This document shows positions 1 through 8,302 of a DNA stretch of 47,675 bases, piece by piece. Made by a program: the position numbers and the translations under genes. The DNA is taken from contig NZ_AMZN01000128.1 of NCBI RefSeq assembly GCF_000331535.1, positions 1 to 47,675 on the forward strand, in the 5' to 3' direction. The stretch is from Fulvivirga imtechensis AK7. Its GTDB lineage: Bacteria > Bacteroidota > Bacteroidia > Cytophagales > Cyclobacteriaceae. The notes beneath the pieces were generated by a model that saw only the letters and a program-made list of their open reading frames with translations, was not told the DNA's origin and searched no databases. Position 1 is the first letter of the stretch; every line of letters begins with the position of its first letter.

Positions 1-78
1 TATTGTCATTACCCTCAAAATCAACTCAAAGTTGTTAGGTGCCTCTGGATGACCTTGACTTTTGAGACACCTTCTTTC
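1..78 (+). repeat. Right arm of the long-TIR element family, cut by the window edge
   Basis: This stretch resembles the right end of the 464-bp element at 25692-26155. Both contain a block reading roughly 'aaaatcaact-aaagttgtt', then 'gcctc-ggatgac', then 'gacttttgagac'. The terminal inverted repeat is degraded here. The left part of the element would lie outside the window. No gene is supported between here and 268. Confidence 0.6.
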
Positions 79-268
79 GTTAGCATCGTATCAACAAAAC
101 TGCTTTGTCATTACATTTCTTTTTTTTAGATTGCTACTTGCTTATTTCCATGTGTACGCAATTTATTTTTTCAATGGTCACTGGAATTCGCTACAAATTT
201 TACGCATCCACGTGATGTGCAATTTAAGGATGCCTAAGTTTATGCTCATTTCATGCTATAATTAAAAG

Positions 269-706
269 ATGGATAGATTAAATCAAAACGAGTTGGAATC
301 TGTAAAGAGAAGTTATCTGAATATACTTGCATTGTTTCTCACTGAAAAACAGGTAGAAAGTAAATATGTAGCCTGCCTGCTTAAGTGGAGCGCTCAGCTT
401 AATCTTTCAAATGAGGATCTCCATCACATAGAAGGTAATTTTGATCGCCTGGAATTTACTTCCCCGGAAGATAAAATTACTAAAATGGAAGCCATCTATC
501 ATCTTGTGCGTATGATCTACCTCGATAATATTGTGGAAGATATAGAGTTGGAAGTGGCATCTATTTACGCCCAAAAGCTTGGCTTCAGAGCATCGGTAGT
601 TGGCGAACTTTTCAAAGCCATTGCAACGGCACCATATGATGGCAAATCTTCAACCGAAGTGAGAAAAGAAGTGAAAGAATTCTTAAAGCTGCATGATGTA
701 GAGTGA
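269..706 (+). CDS. TerB-like all-helical cytoplasmic protein (145 aa)
   Basis: A 145-residue protein with no signal peptide or membrane segment. It reads as a chain of amphipathic helices with acidic residues and a central helix-turn pattern (residues 60-120) reminiscent of TerB/tellurite-resistance-like domains. The family assignment is by overall feel, not by a diagnostic motif, so the function is unknown. It is followed by a 113-bp gap and the large secreted protein gene, which has its own promoter-like box, so an operon is not evident. The composition matches its neighbours. Confidence 0.6.
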   Translation: MDRLNQNELESVKRSYLNILALFLTEKQVESKYVACLLKWSAQLNLSNEDLHHIEGNFDRLEFTSPEDKITKMEAIYHLVRMIYLDNIVEDIELEVASIYAQKLGFRASVVGELFKAIATAPYDGKSSTEVRKEVKEFLKLHDVE

Positions 707-788
707 TATTATATTACCCCGTTTAATGCCAATTTTGCCCCACATGTAATAATATTTCTTAAAAGAAGGGATAAAGCGAATATTTTTT

Positions 789-796
789 TAAGTTTG
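789..796 (+). promoter_or_regulatory. TAnnTTTG -7 box upstream of the T9SS protein gene
   Basis: TAAGTTTG matches the Bacteroidota -7 consensus TAnnTTTG. The box lies 24 nt before the ATG at 820. No clear TTTG -33 box is seen at the expected spacing, so this rests on the -7 element alone. Confidence 0.4.
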
Positions 797-819
797 CACT
801 TTTCACTAATCGTAAACCT

Positions 820-3800
820 ATGAAAAAATACCTTTACCCATTCCTTTTACTTACTTTCATTGTTTCCATTGTTTTTTACCTTAACCACCTGAATTCAGCA
901 CAAAACACAGGTGTAACTTCTAAAACATCAAAGTTAAAGTGGAACAAAGAAGCTAAAGAAAAGGACAGACCCGACCTGGCAGCAGCCCAGGAGATCGAGA
1001 TGACAAAATCACCTGTGCTAGGTTACCCACCTACCCACAAAAAAATTGAAGCTTTTAGAGAGACACAAAGGCTGTTGCAGAAAAAGGCAAATGCAAAAGC
1101 CATTGCGAATGTAGAATGGACTGAAAGAGGCCCGAACAATGTTGGGGGGCGCACCCGGGCACTTATGTTCGATCCTAATGACGAGACAGGCAAAAAGGTG
1201 TGGGCCGGAGCGGTAGCAGGGGGAATTTGGTATAACAACGATATCACTGATGCCAACTCTCAATGGCAAAATGTGGATGACTTTATGGCTAATATTGCCA
1301 TCAGCACAATAACCTACGACCCACAAAACACTAACACCTATTATGCCGGCACCGGCCTCATATTCACTCAAGATGTAAGAGGCGGTGGGATCTGGAAATC
1401 AGAGGATGCCGGAGCTACGTGGAATCACTTAAGCAGTACACTTACAGACAACAACGAGGATTTTCTCTATGTACAAAAAATAGTAATCACCCCTGATTCA
1501 AAGATAGTTGTTGCAACTTCATCGGGGATTCAGGTATCGACAAACGGTGGAACTTCCTGGGAGAATACCTTCGAACAGACCGTTACAGATATTGATCTCG
1601 CGTCTGATGGCACTTTTTACATCAGCAACTATTCCGGAGACATCTTTAAATCGACTGATGATGCCGAAACATGGGAAAACATTCTGTCTGGCAGCGGTTT
1701 CCGGGTCGAGCTTGCCTCTGCTCCTTCTAACCCATTAGTAGTATATGCTGTTTCTGAAGCTAATAACCGATCGGATGTAGGTTATTTTAAAAAGACTGTT
1801 GATGGTGGTGAAAACTGGGAAGACATTACTATTCCCAAATATCAAAACCAAAACTGCTCAGTGTCCAGTAGCGATTTCACTCGTGGGCAATCGTTTTTTG
1901 ATTTGATACTGGCAGTTTACCCAAATGATCCCAATTCTGTTATCGTTGGCGGTATCGACCTGCACAGGTCAACCGATGGGGGCGACAACTGGCAACTTCT
2001 ATCCTATTGGACAGGCAACTGTGCCGATTATGTTCATGCAGACCAACATGCCATTCTTTTTAAGGATGGAAGCTCAACAACAGCCCTCTTCGGAAATGAT
2101 GGAGGAGTATTTTATTCGGAAAACCTGGATGAAAATGTACCGGAGTTTGAAGAGCGGATCAACGGGTATAATACTGCTCTTTTTTATGCCTGTGCTGCTA
2201 CCAATGTAGGGGCTTCCAACACGTACCTGGCAGGGGCTCAGGATAATGGTTCCCGTTTATTTACCGAGCCGGGAATTAACTCAACACCGGAAGTAACCGG
2301 GGGGGATGGTGCCTTCTGTTTTATAGACCAGGATAATCCCGACATAATGATCACCAGCTATGTATATAACAATTACTACAGATCGCTTAACGGAGGGGCA
2401 AGCTTTCAGTCCTTTGCTGATGACAATGAGAGTAACGGCAGGTTCATCAATCCGGCAGATTATGACGATGAGACCAATATCCTCTATGCAGCATATGCAC
2501 CTAATCAGCTCGCTGTATATAGCGGCCTTTCAGAAGCAACCGTTGATAAAGCCACCAAGTCCATTTCTATCAATAATCAGCGGATCAGTCATGTAAAAGT
2601 TTCTCCCTATACTGAAAACAGGATTTTCATAGGGAATGGCCTTAGCCAGGTTTACCTGGTTGACAATGCTAATACAAACCCACAGTTAACCAGAATTGAT
2701 AACGACCAATTCCCTCCTAATGGCTATGTTTCCTCCATAGAGATCGGCTCCGGTGATGACCACCTTTTAGTGACACTTTCTAACTATGATATAGTGTCGG
2801 TATGGGAGACTAAGGATGGTGGCGATACCTGGACAAACAAAGAAGGGAATCTGCCGAACATGCCTATCAGATGGGGTCTGTACAATCCTGAGAATAGAAA
2901 TGAGGTACTTTTGGCTACTGAATTTGGTGTATGGTCAACCGATGATATCTCTGTGGAAACGCCCGAGTGGGAGCCTACAGTTGAAGGGTTGGCCAATGTG
3001 AAATGTATGATGCTTCAATACAGAGAGTCAGATCGCCAGGTGGTGGTTGCTACCTTTGGGCGTGGCCTTTTTACTACTAATGTATTTGTTGATGGTACAT
3101 TCCCTGACTTCTCAAAAGATGCTGACATTACTTATATGGGAGTTCCTGTACAGTTTGAGAATCAGACCATAGGAAAAGTTGAAAATTATTTATGGAACTT
3201 TGGTGATGGAACAACAAGTACGGAGGAGGACCCAATACATACCTATGAAACCCCCGGAAGCTATACAATAACATTGAGCACAAATGACGGCAGGGAAAGC
3301 AAACAACAGGTAATATCCGTACTGCCTGATCGTGATGGTGATTATTCCACTGCTGAGGGTGGTGATTTTGACTCGTTCACTGATGATTTTATACCCCTAA
3401 ACCTGGCAGGAACCTCTTTTGAACTTGGCAGCTCGGAAATAAAAGGAAAAGATGGGACGGCAAGTGGCGTCAATGCCTGGGTGACAGGTATTACTGACGA
3501 AAAATATGCCAACTATTCAACCGCCCTACTGTACACACCACATTTCGATCTGTCAGAGGCTGGCAGCTATGAACTTTCGTTTAAAGCAAAGTATTCCTTT
3601 GAGGACACCTGGGATGGTTTTATCGTGCAGTATACATTAGACAGCGGAAAAACCTGGTCTAAGTTGAGAAATGAAGTTGCGAATGACTGGTATGATGTGC
3701 TATCACACGAGAATTCCATTTTTGGAGTTTCCGTTCCTATTTTCACTGGTAGCACTTCCGGTGAAGGTTTTGAAACAAAAACCGCAGACATTTCTTCTTT

Positions 3801-5175
3801 AAGCGGAGAAGGCCGGGTTGGTTTCAGGTTCGTTTTCAGAAGCGATCCCGCCGAGGTTGATGCAGGAATGGCATTGGATGATTTTCAGATTTCAGGGGTA
3901 AAGGTAGCTGCTGTCCCGGAATTTAAAGCTACCCCTGTTACAGGTACGGCCTGTAAGGGCAGTGTGGTTACTTTTCACGATCAATCCACGGGCTCCATCA
4001 CTTCCTATCAGTGGGATTTTGGAGATGGCGCAACACCTGCAACAGCCGAGGGAAGAGGGCCTCACTCAGTATCGTACTCTACTGCAGGATTTAAGAGCGT
4101 TTCTCTGAGCGTTGGAGGAGAGGTGAATAGTACCCAGGTAGTTATGAAATCCGATTTTATTGAGATCCTGGACAATAACATACAGGATAAAGCCGTTTCT
4201 GTGATCTCAAATGATGTTTGTGTAAATGAAAATGTAACAATTTCAGTAGAAAACACGGAAGCAGGCTTCACCTACCAGCTTTTTAATGCTCACACAAACA
4301 TACCTGTAAGTGGCAAGGTAGAAGGAAACTCAGGCACACTTGAGTTTGAAACAGGTGCGCTTTCTATAACAACATCATATTATGTAGAGGTAAAGGATAT
4401 GAATTCGCCTTGTTCAATCATACTTACCGAACAGCCTAAGATCACCGTTCTGCCCACCTACAAATTATTTGAGGTGGCCAGTGATGAAGTATGTGCAGAT
4501 AATGAGGTATCGCTGACAGTCACCGGCTCTGAGGTAGGGGTAACATATACTTTATATGATATCACCAATGCCGAAACGATCAGTGACGATTTTGAAGGAA
4601 CCGGTGATGACCTCGAGATCATCTCTTATACTATTACTGACACCGTTGATGTACAGATCATAGCCAAATCTGCTTCGTGTACTATTCCTTTTGAACCTTT
4701 TAAGGTATATGCCAAGCCTAACCCGGACCCTGTTATTACAGCAGACGGCTCGACTTTGATATGTTCGGAAAACATAGGCAGTATTGAATGGTTTTTGGAT
4801 GGAGAACGACTCAACCAATTCTCCAGTATAATACAAGCAAGATCTTTTGGTAAGTATACTGTTCAGGTTACCCAAAATGGTTGCACCACAGTTTCCGAAG
4901 CATTTGTAGCCACTATCCTTAGTGTGGAAGATATGCTAAAAACAGGTGAACTAAAGGTCTATCCCAATCCGACATCCGGCCTGATCCACGTCAACCAAAG
5001 CGGAAAATTTAGCAGCCTCAGGATATATAGCTTGTCAGGACAGGTAGTGCTTTCAAGAAACGGTATATTCCAAAATGAGATCATCAACCTGGCGCACCTG
5101 CAGCCCGGACAGTATATACTAGAGCTGACAGGCAAGTCAGAGACTGTGAAGTTGAACATACAAAAGCTACAATAA
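820..5175 (+). CDS. Large secreted beta-propeller/PKD protein with T9SS type A sorting domain
   Basis: A 1451-residue exported protein. Residues 1-26 form a signal peptide/anchor. Residues ~95-760 carry many repeats of the form 'S.DGG.TW', typical of BNR/VPS10 (sortilin-like) propellers. A PKD domain with 'WNFGDG' follows at ~785-830, then a MAM/immune-inhibitor-A-like jelly roll at ~840-1027 and a second PKD with 'WDFGDG' at ~1040-1105. Ig-like repeats lead to a C-terminal type IX secretion sorting domain ('VYPNPTSG', ~1377-1451). It is therefore probably exported by the Por system and attached to or released from the cell surface. No catalytic residues are evident; an adhesive or glycan/protein-binding role is inference. 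The next gene starts 1 nt after its stop. Confidence 0.93.
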   Translation: MKKYLYPFLLLTFIVSIVFYLNHLNSAQNTGVTSKTSKLKWNKEAKEKDRPDLAAAQEIEMTKSPVLGYPPTHKKIEAFRETQRLLQKKANAKAIANVEWTERGPNNVGGRTRALMFDPNDETGKKVWAGAVAGGIWYNNDITDANSQWQNVDDFMANIAISTITYDPQNTNTYYAGTGLIFTQDVRGGGIWKSEDAGATWNHLSSTLTDNNEDFLYVQKIVITPDSKIVVATSSGIQVSTNGGTSWENTFEQTVTDIDLASDGTFYISNYSGDIFKSTDDAETWENILSGSGFRVELASAPSNPLVVYAVSEANNRSDVGYFKKTVDGGENWEDITIPKYQNQNCSVSSSDFTRGQSFFDLILAVYPNDPNSVIVGGIDLHRSTDGGDNWQLLSYWTGNCADYVHADQHAILFKDGSSTTALFGNDGGVFYSENLDENVPEFEERINGYNTALFYACAATNVGASNTYLAGAQDNGSRLFTEPGINSTPEVTGGDGAFCFIDQDNPDIMITSYVYNNYYRSLNGGASFQSFADDNESNGRFINPADYDDETNILYAAYAPNQLAVYSGLSEATVDKATKSISINNQRISHVKVSPYTENRIFIGNGLSQVYLVDNANTNPQLTRIDNDQFPPNGYVSSIEIGSGDDHLLVTLSNYDIVSVWETKDGGDTWTNKEGNLPNMPIRWGLYNPENRNEVLLATEFGVWSTDDISVETPEWEPTVEGLANVKCMMLQYRESDRQVVVATFGRGLFTTNVFVDGTFPDFSKDADITYMGVPVQFENQTIGKVENYLWNFGDGTTSTEEDPIHTYETPGSYTITLSTNDGRESKQQVISVLPDRDGDYSTAEGGDFDSFTDDFIPLNLAGTSFELGSSEIKGKDGTASGVNAWVTGITDEKYANYSTALLYTPHFDLSEAGSYELSFKAKYSFEDTWDGFIVQYTLDSGKTWSKLRNEVANDWYDVLSHENSIFGVSVPIFTGSTSGEGFETKTADISSLSGEGRVGFRFVFRSDPAEVDAGMALDDFQISGVKVAAVPEFKATPVTGTACKGSVVTFHDQSTGSITSYQWDFGDGATPATAEGRGPHSVSYSTAGFKSVSLSVGGEVNSTQVVMKSDFIEILDNNIQDKAVSVISNDVCVNENVTISVENTEAGFTYQLFNAHTNIPVSGKVEGNSGTLEFETGALSITTSYYVEVKDMNSPCSIILTEQPKITVLPTYKLFEVASDEVCADNEVSLTVTGSEVGVTYTLYDITNAETISDDFEGTGDDLEIISYTITDTVDVQIIAKSASCTIPFEPFKVYAKPNPDPVITADGSTLICSENIGSIEWFLDGERLNQFSSIIQARSFGKYTVQVTQNGCTTVSEAFVATILSVEDMLKTGELKVYPNPTSGLIHVNQSGKFSSLRIYSLSGQVVLSRNGIFQNEIINLAHLQPGQYILELTGKSETVKLNIQKLQ

Positions 5176-5176
5176 A

Positions 5177-5587
5177 ATGGTGAGGACAACTTATTTACCG
5201 GTCATTTTTTTTCTTATACTGGCCTCCTGCATCAACGGGAAAAAACAGGCTACCCGCTATGACTACCAGTCCATCTCCGAGGCAAAATTACCAGCACCGG
5301 TGGAATACAGCTTTAGCGCTGATTCCACCTATGTGCTGGCACTGAATGAGAAAAAGGGCACTCCTAAACATCCTCAGAATAACATTAGATATCTGGTGCA
5401 TGACCTGACAACCAATAAGCTGGTGCTCGAAGATGGCCTGGATAATGGTTCGGTAAGTTTTCACTCTGATCATGAGCTGAAGATTGTCTTGATCCCGGGA
5501 ATTATGAAGGCCGATCAATCATTGGATGATCACACCTATATTTATGACCTGAGGACAAAAGAAAAAAGGTTGCTATCACAGCAATAA
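5177..5587 (+). CDS. Small putative lipoprotein of unknown function (136 aa)
   Basis: The N-terminus has a hydrophobic stretch ending in a lipobox, LASC, with the modified cysteine at residue 18, so this is likely a periplasmic or outer-membrane lipoprotein. The mature part is about 118 residues, beta-rich, with no motif I recognise. The start codon follows the stop of the T9SS protein gene by one base, which implies co-transcription and perhaps a joint role at the cell surface. A rho-independent terminator follows directly. Confidence 0.75.
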   Translation: MVRTTYLPVIFFLILASCINGKKQATRYDYQSISEAKLPAPVEYSFSADSTYVLALNEKKGTPKHPQNNIRYLVHDLTTNKLVLEDGLDNGSVSFHSDHELKIVLIPGIMKADQSLDDHTYIYDLRTKEKRLLSQQ

Positions 5588-5596
5588 AAGTCACAT

Positions 5597-5625
5597 AAAA
5601 AGAGCGTCAAAAGCGCTCTTTTTTC
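5597..5625 (+). terminator. Rho-independent terminator after the T9SS protein/lipoprotein pair
   Basis: AAGAGCG pairs with CGCTCTT around a loop TCAAAAG. The flanking A and T runs extend the stem, and the + strand ends in a run of six T. It separates the two-gene unit from the MFS transporter gene, which begins 13 nt later. Confidence 0.85.
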
Positions 5626-5637
5626 TTAATATCGCTC

Positions 5638-7167
5638 ATGCTCACACCAAAACAACAAAAAGCGGTGCTGATATCAACCATATTGGCATCCAGCATGGCC
5701 TTTATTGATTCTACAGCGCTAAATGTAGCGCTTCCGGCTCTTCAGGAGGATCTGAATATGTCAGGGTCATCGCTATTGTGGGTAGTTAATGGCTATGCGC
5801 TGTTCCTTTCTGCCTTGCTCCTAATTGGAGGGTCGTTAGGCGACCAGTACGGAAGAAAAAGGGTCTTTCTAACCGGAATTACTGTATTCACGATTTCCTC
5901 CGCACTATGTGGTTTATCGACATCTCCCCTGATGCTGATTATCTCAAGGTGTATACAGGGTATTGGAGGGGCATTAATGGTACCAGGGAGTCTTGCCATC
6001 ATCTCAGCGCTTTTTGGTAAAGAAAAAAGAGGATGGGCCATCGGCACATGGTCTATGTTCAGCGCTATGACCACTGTATTTGGTCCGGTGATTGGCGGCT
6101 GGCTTGCCGGGCAAGGCCTGTGGAGGATGGTCTTTTTTATTAATATACCACTTGCCATCATTTCAGCTTTTTTCCTGATCAGAGATGTGCCCGAAACGGA
6201 GAGACTCACACAAAAGAAGCTCGACCTGGCAGGAGCATTACTAGCTATTTTAGCTCTTGGAGGCATTACTTATGGGTTTATCGAAGCCCCGAATTCCGGT
6301 TTTAGCCACCCGACTATACTCATTGCATTAATGGGCGGAGGCATTCTGTTCCTGGCCTTCCTGGCGCACGAACATCAGGCAAAACAACCCATGATGCCCC
6401 TGCCACTATTTCAGTCAAAGGTGTTTACCGGTGCCAATCTTATTACGCTGTTTGTATATGGCGCATTAGGTGGATTTCTCTTTTTCTTTCCTCTTAACCT
6501 CATTCAGGTTCAGGGTTATCCTGCTGAATTGGCAGGACTTACGCTATTGCCTTTTGGATTGCTCATCGCCTTTCTTTCTCGATGGTCTGGGGCGTTAGCG
6601 GACAAAATCGGGACACGCATTCCTCTGATCATAGGCCCGATGTTCACTGCTTCAGGCTTTTTCATTTTTTCATTACCGGGAATCACCGCTGGCCCCTCCT
6701 CCTTCTGGAACACTTTTTTACCCCCTATGCTACTCCTGGGCATAGGGATGGGAATTACTGTTGCCCCACTAACTACGGCTGTTATGAATGCAGTGCCCTA
6801 TGAAAGAACGGGAACAGCTTCCGGAGTGAACAATACCGTAGCCCGTACCGCAGGTGTATTAGCTATCGCTATTATGGGAGCCCTGGGGCTCTTTAGATTT
6901 GAAGAATCGCTCACCTGGAGAATCGCTCACCTGGAGTTAAATAGCACGGCCCTAATGCAGTTAAAAAAAGAAGTAGTAAGGCTGGCTGAGGCCCAGCCCC
7001 CGGAGGCAGCCACAAAGGAGCAACAAAAAGTAGTTGAAAAAGCTATAAAATTTGCATTTATTGATACATTTAAACAATCAGCGCTGATCGCTTCCATACT
7101 TTCGGGAATCAGTGTATTCATTGCTTATTTTACTATACCAGGAAGAAAAAAACAAAAAATAAAATGA
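5638..7167 (+). CDS. MFS drug-efflux transporter, DHA2 (EmrB/QacA) type, 14 TM
   Basis: A 509-residue inner-membrane protein with about 14 hydrophobic helices. The N-terminus carries the DHA2 pattern 'FIDSTALNVALPALQ' in TM1. The loop 2-3 signature 'GGSLGDQYGRKR' and a TM5 motif-C region near 'GPVIGGWLAG' are also seen. These mark proton-coupled multidrug efflux pumps of the DHA2 family. No membrane-fusion partner lies beside it. An exact 16-bp tandem duplication at 6904-6935 lies in the coding sequence before the last helix; the current frame reads through both copies. The substrate cannot be predicted. Confidence 0.92.
   Translation: MLTPKQQKAVLISTILASSMAFIDSTALNVALPALQEDLNMSGSSLLWVVNGYALFLSALLLIGGSLGDQYGRKRVFLTGITVFTISSALCGLSTSPLMLIISRCIQGIGGALMVPGSLAIISALFGKEKRGWAIGTWSMFSAMTTVFGPVIGGWLAGQGLWRMVFFINIPLAIISAFFLIRDVPETERLTQKKLDLAGALLAILALGGITYGFIEAPNSGFSHPTILIALMGGGILFLAFLAHEHQAKQPMMPLPLFQSKVFTGANLITLFVYGALGGFLFFFPLNLIQVQGYPAELAGLTLLPFGLLIAFLSRWSGALADKIGTRIPLIIGPMFTASGFFIFSLPGITAGPSSFWNTFLPPMLLLGIGMGITVAPLTTAVMNAVPYERTGTASGVNNTVARTAGVLAIAIMGALGLFRFEESLTWRIAHLELNSTALMQLKKEVVRLAEAQPPEAATKEQQKVVEKAIKFAFIDTFKQSALIASILSGISVFIAYFTIPGRKKQKIK
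6904..6935 (+). repeat. Exact 16-bp tandem duplication inside the MFS gene
   Basis: GAATCGCTCACCTGGA occurs twice in direct succession. Because 16 is not a multiple of three, the copies are read in different frames. With only one copy the reading frame would meet TAA directly after the repeat and lose the final transmembrane helix. Confidence 0.9.
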
Positions 7168-7476
7168 TCATAGGAAAACCATAGTCATGACAGCGATCGG
7201 GGAAGATCCAGGATAATTAGTGTCTCTAAGAAAACGCCAATGCCTGCGTTACGCTCGCCCCCGAAATGCTCACGTACCTCGGTACGCTCCGCTTTTTGGG
7301 ACTTCGTCCCGCCCTTTGGCGGGAACGTTTCTTAAAGCCACTTAGAGTTTTCTTACAAACACTAATTAGTCGGCAGTTGGCAAAAGGGGTGAGTAATAGA
7401 GGAAAGTCTTCAATGGTGTAATTCGGACTTCCGACTTCGGTCTTCGAGTTAACTCAATACTAAAATATACATATAC
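7168..7476 (+). repeat. Intergenic repeat F, copy 1 (interrupted by a MITE)
   Basis: Excluding the insertion at 7220-7368, this interval closely matches the reverse complement of 22040-22215. Shared landmarks in order are ATGATCATA, GCGATCGGGG, GGATAATTAGTCGGCAGT, GAGTAATAGAGGA, CGGACTTCCGACTTCGG and CTCAATACTAAA. In both places the repeat spans from the stop of one gene to just before the ATG of the next. No coding potential is seen in it. Confidence 0.85.
7220..7362 (+). mobile_element. MITE-like element A, copy 1 (143 bp)
   Basis: Ends are imperfect inverted repeats: left GTGTCTCTAAGAAAAC, right (reverse complement) GTGTTTGTAAGAAAAC. Inside are three hairpins: CGTACC/GGTACG at 7273-7286, GGGACTTCGTCCC at 7298-7310 and CCCGCCCTTTGGCGGG at 7308-7323. 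The last two share CCC and so exclude each other. Flanking direct repeats TAATTA (7214-7219 and 7363-7368) are a target-site duplication; a following G makes 6 or 7 bp possible. The uninterrupted site exists at 22150-22160. Non-coding, so it must be moved in trans if it moves at all. Confidence 0.85.
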
Positions 7477-7944
7477 ATGAAAAATATTATTATCATACTC
7501 TTTTTGCTGGTAGCAGTTGGTGCCGGCGCTCAGGATAAAACAGAAATAAATAACTTCCTTGACACATGGCATCAGGCCGCAGCCGTAGCTAATGCTGAGA
7601 TTTTCTTCGGAAGCATTGCTGGCGATGGTATTTATATTGGCACCGATGCTACTGAAAGATGGGATAAGGAATCATTTTGGGAGTTTTCAAAGCCTTATTT
7701 CGACAGGGGTAAAGCCTGGGACTTCAAACCATATGATCGCCAGGTCTTTACTTCAGAGGACGGCACTATCGCCTGGTTCTCAGAACTATTGGAGACGTGG
7801 ATGGGTGTATGCCGGGGTTCTGGAATACTCCTTAAGGACAGATCCGGCTGGAAAATCAAACAATATCATCTGTCGGTAACTGTGCCTAATGATGCAATAC
7901 AAGAATTCATCAAGCTGGTAGAAGGATACGAGTCAGAGAAGTAG
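7477..7944 (+). CDS. Secreted NTF2/SnoaL-like domain protein (155 aa)
   Basis: A signal peptide ends near residue 18 ('GAGAQ'). The ~135-residue mature part follows the SnoaL/DUF4440 ketosteroid-isomerase-like layout: an N-terminal helix ('FLDTWHQAAA'), then a strand-rich cone with 'GDGIYIGTDATERW' and 'GWKIKQYHLSV' near the end. This fold is used by many small-ligand-binding or uncharacterised proteins, so no reaction is assigned. The gene sits between two directly oriented copies of MITE A. Its TAG stop is formed by the last two bases of the target duplication and the first base of the downstream element. Confidence 0.8.
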   Translation: MKNIIIILFLLVAVGAGAQDKTEINNFLDTWHQAAAVANAEIFFGSIAGDGIYIGTDATERWDKESFWEFSKPYFDRGKAWDFKPYDRQVFTSEDGTIAWFSELLETWMGVCRGSGILLKDRSGWKIKQYHLSVTVPNDAIQEFIKLVEGYESEK

Positions 7945-8087
7945 TGCCTCTTAGAAAACGCCAATGCCTGCGTTACGCTTGTCCCAAAAATGCTCTCGTA
8001 CCTCAGTACGCTCAGCTTTCTGGGACTTCGTCCCGCCCTTTGGCGGGAACGTTTTCTTAAAGCCACTTAGAGTTTTCTTACAAACAC
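7944..8087 (+). mobile_element. MITE-like element A, copy 2 (144 bp)
   Basis: Same family and orientation as the element at 7220. It starts GTGCCTCTTAGAAAAC and ends in GTTTTCTTACAAACAC. The hairpins GGGACTTCGTCCC and CCCGCCCTTTGGCGGG are retained, while the GTAC hairpin has one mismatch. Direct repeats GAAGTA at 7938-7943 and 8088-8093 are its target duplication, again followed by G. The remaining sequence to 8302 is AT-rich with one TAnnTTTG box (TACATTTG, 8215-8222) and no other visible feature. Confidence 0.85.
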
Positions 8088-8214
8088 GAAGTAGCTTATC
8101 ATGTAAGAGTTATCAATAAATTACATGGTAAAATTCTCGAACAGACCTGTAAAACATCATTTTTAGGGCTTCCTGAAGATCCAAAAAATCAAAACTTCTC
8201 CAGGGCGGAAAGGT

Positions 8215-8222
8215 TACATTTG
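8215..8222 (+). promoter_or_regulatory. TAnnTTTG -7 box upstream of the OmpA-domain gene
   Basis: TACATTTG fits the Bacteroidota -7 consensus and would give a leader of about 75 nt before the ATG at 8303. No matching TTTG -33 box is seen. Confidence 0.35.
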
Positions 8223-8302
8223 TAATATTAGGTTTATATATGAATAAATTGACATCTTAAAAAAAATGTTGCAAATTGTATTATAATAAGAAGTAAGTCA
8301 AA

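Noticed and set aside
62-265. 67-residue frame on the + strand
   Set aside because: Starts inside a repeat arm, has poor composition (strings of Phe/Leu/Tyr from AT-rich DNA), and no recognisable domain.
7220-8087. Composite transposon carrying the SnoaL-like gene
   Set aside because: Each flanking element has its own distinct target duplication (TAATTA and GAAGTA), so they inserted separately; no outer duplication unites them.
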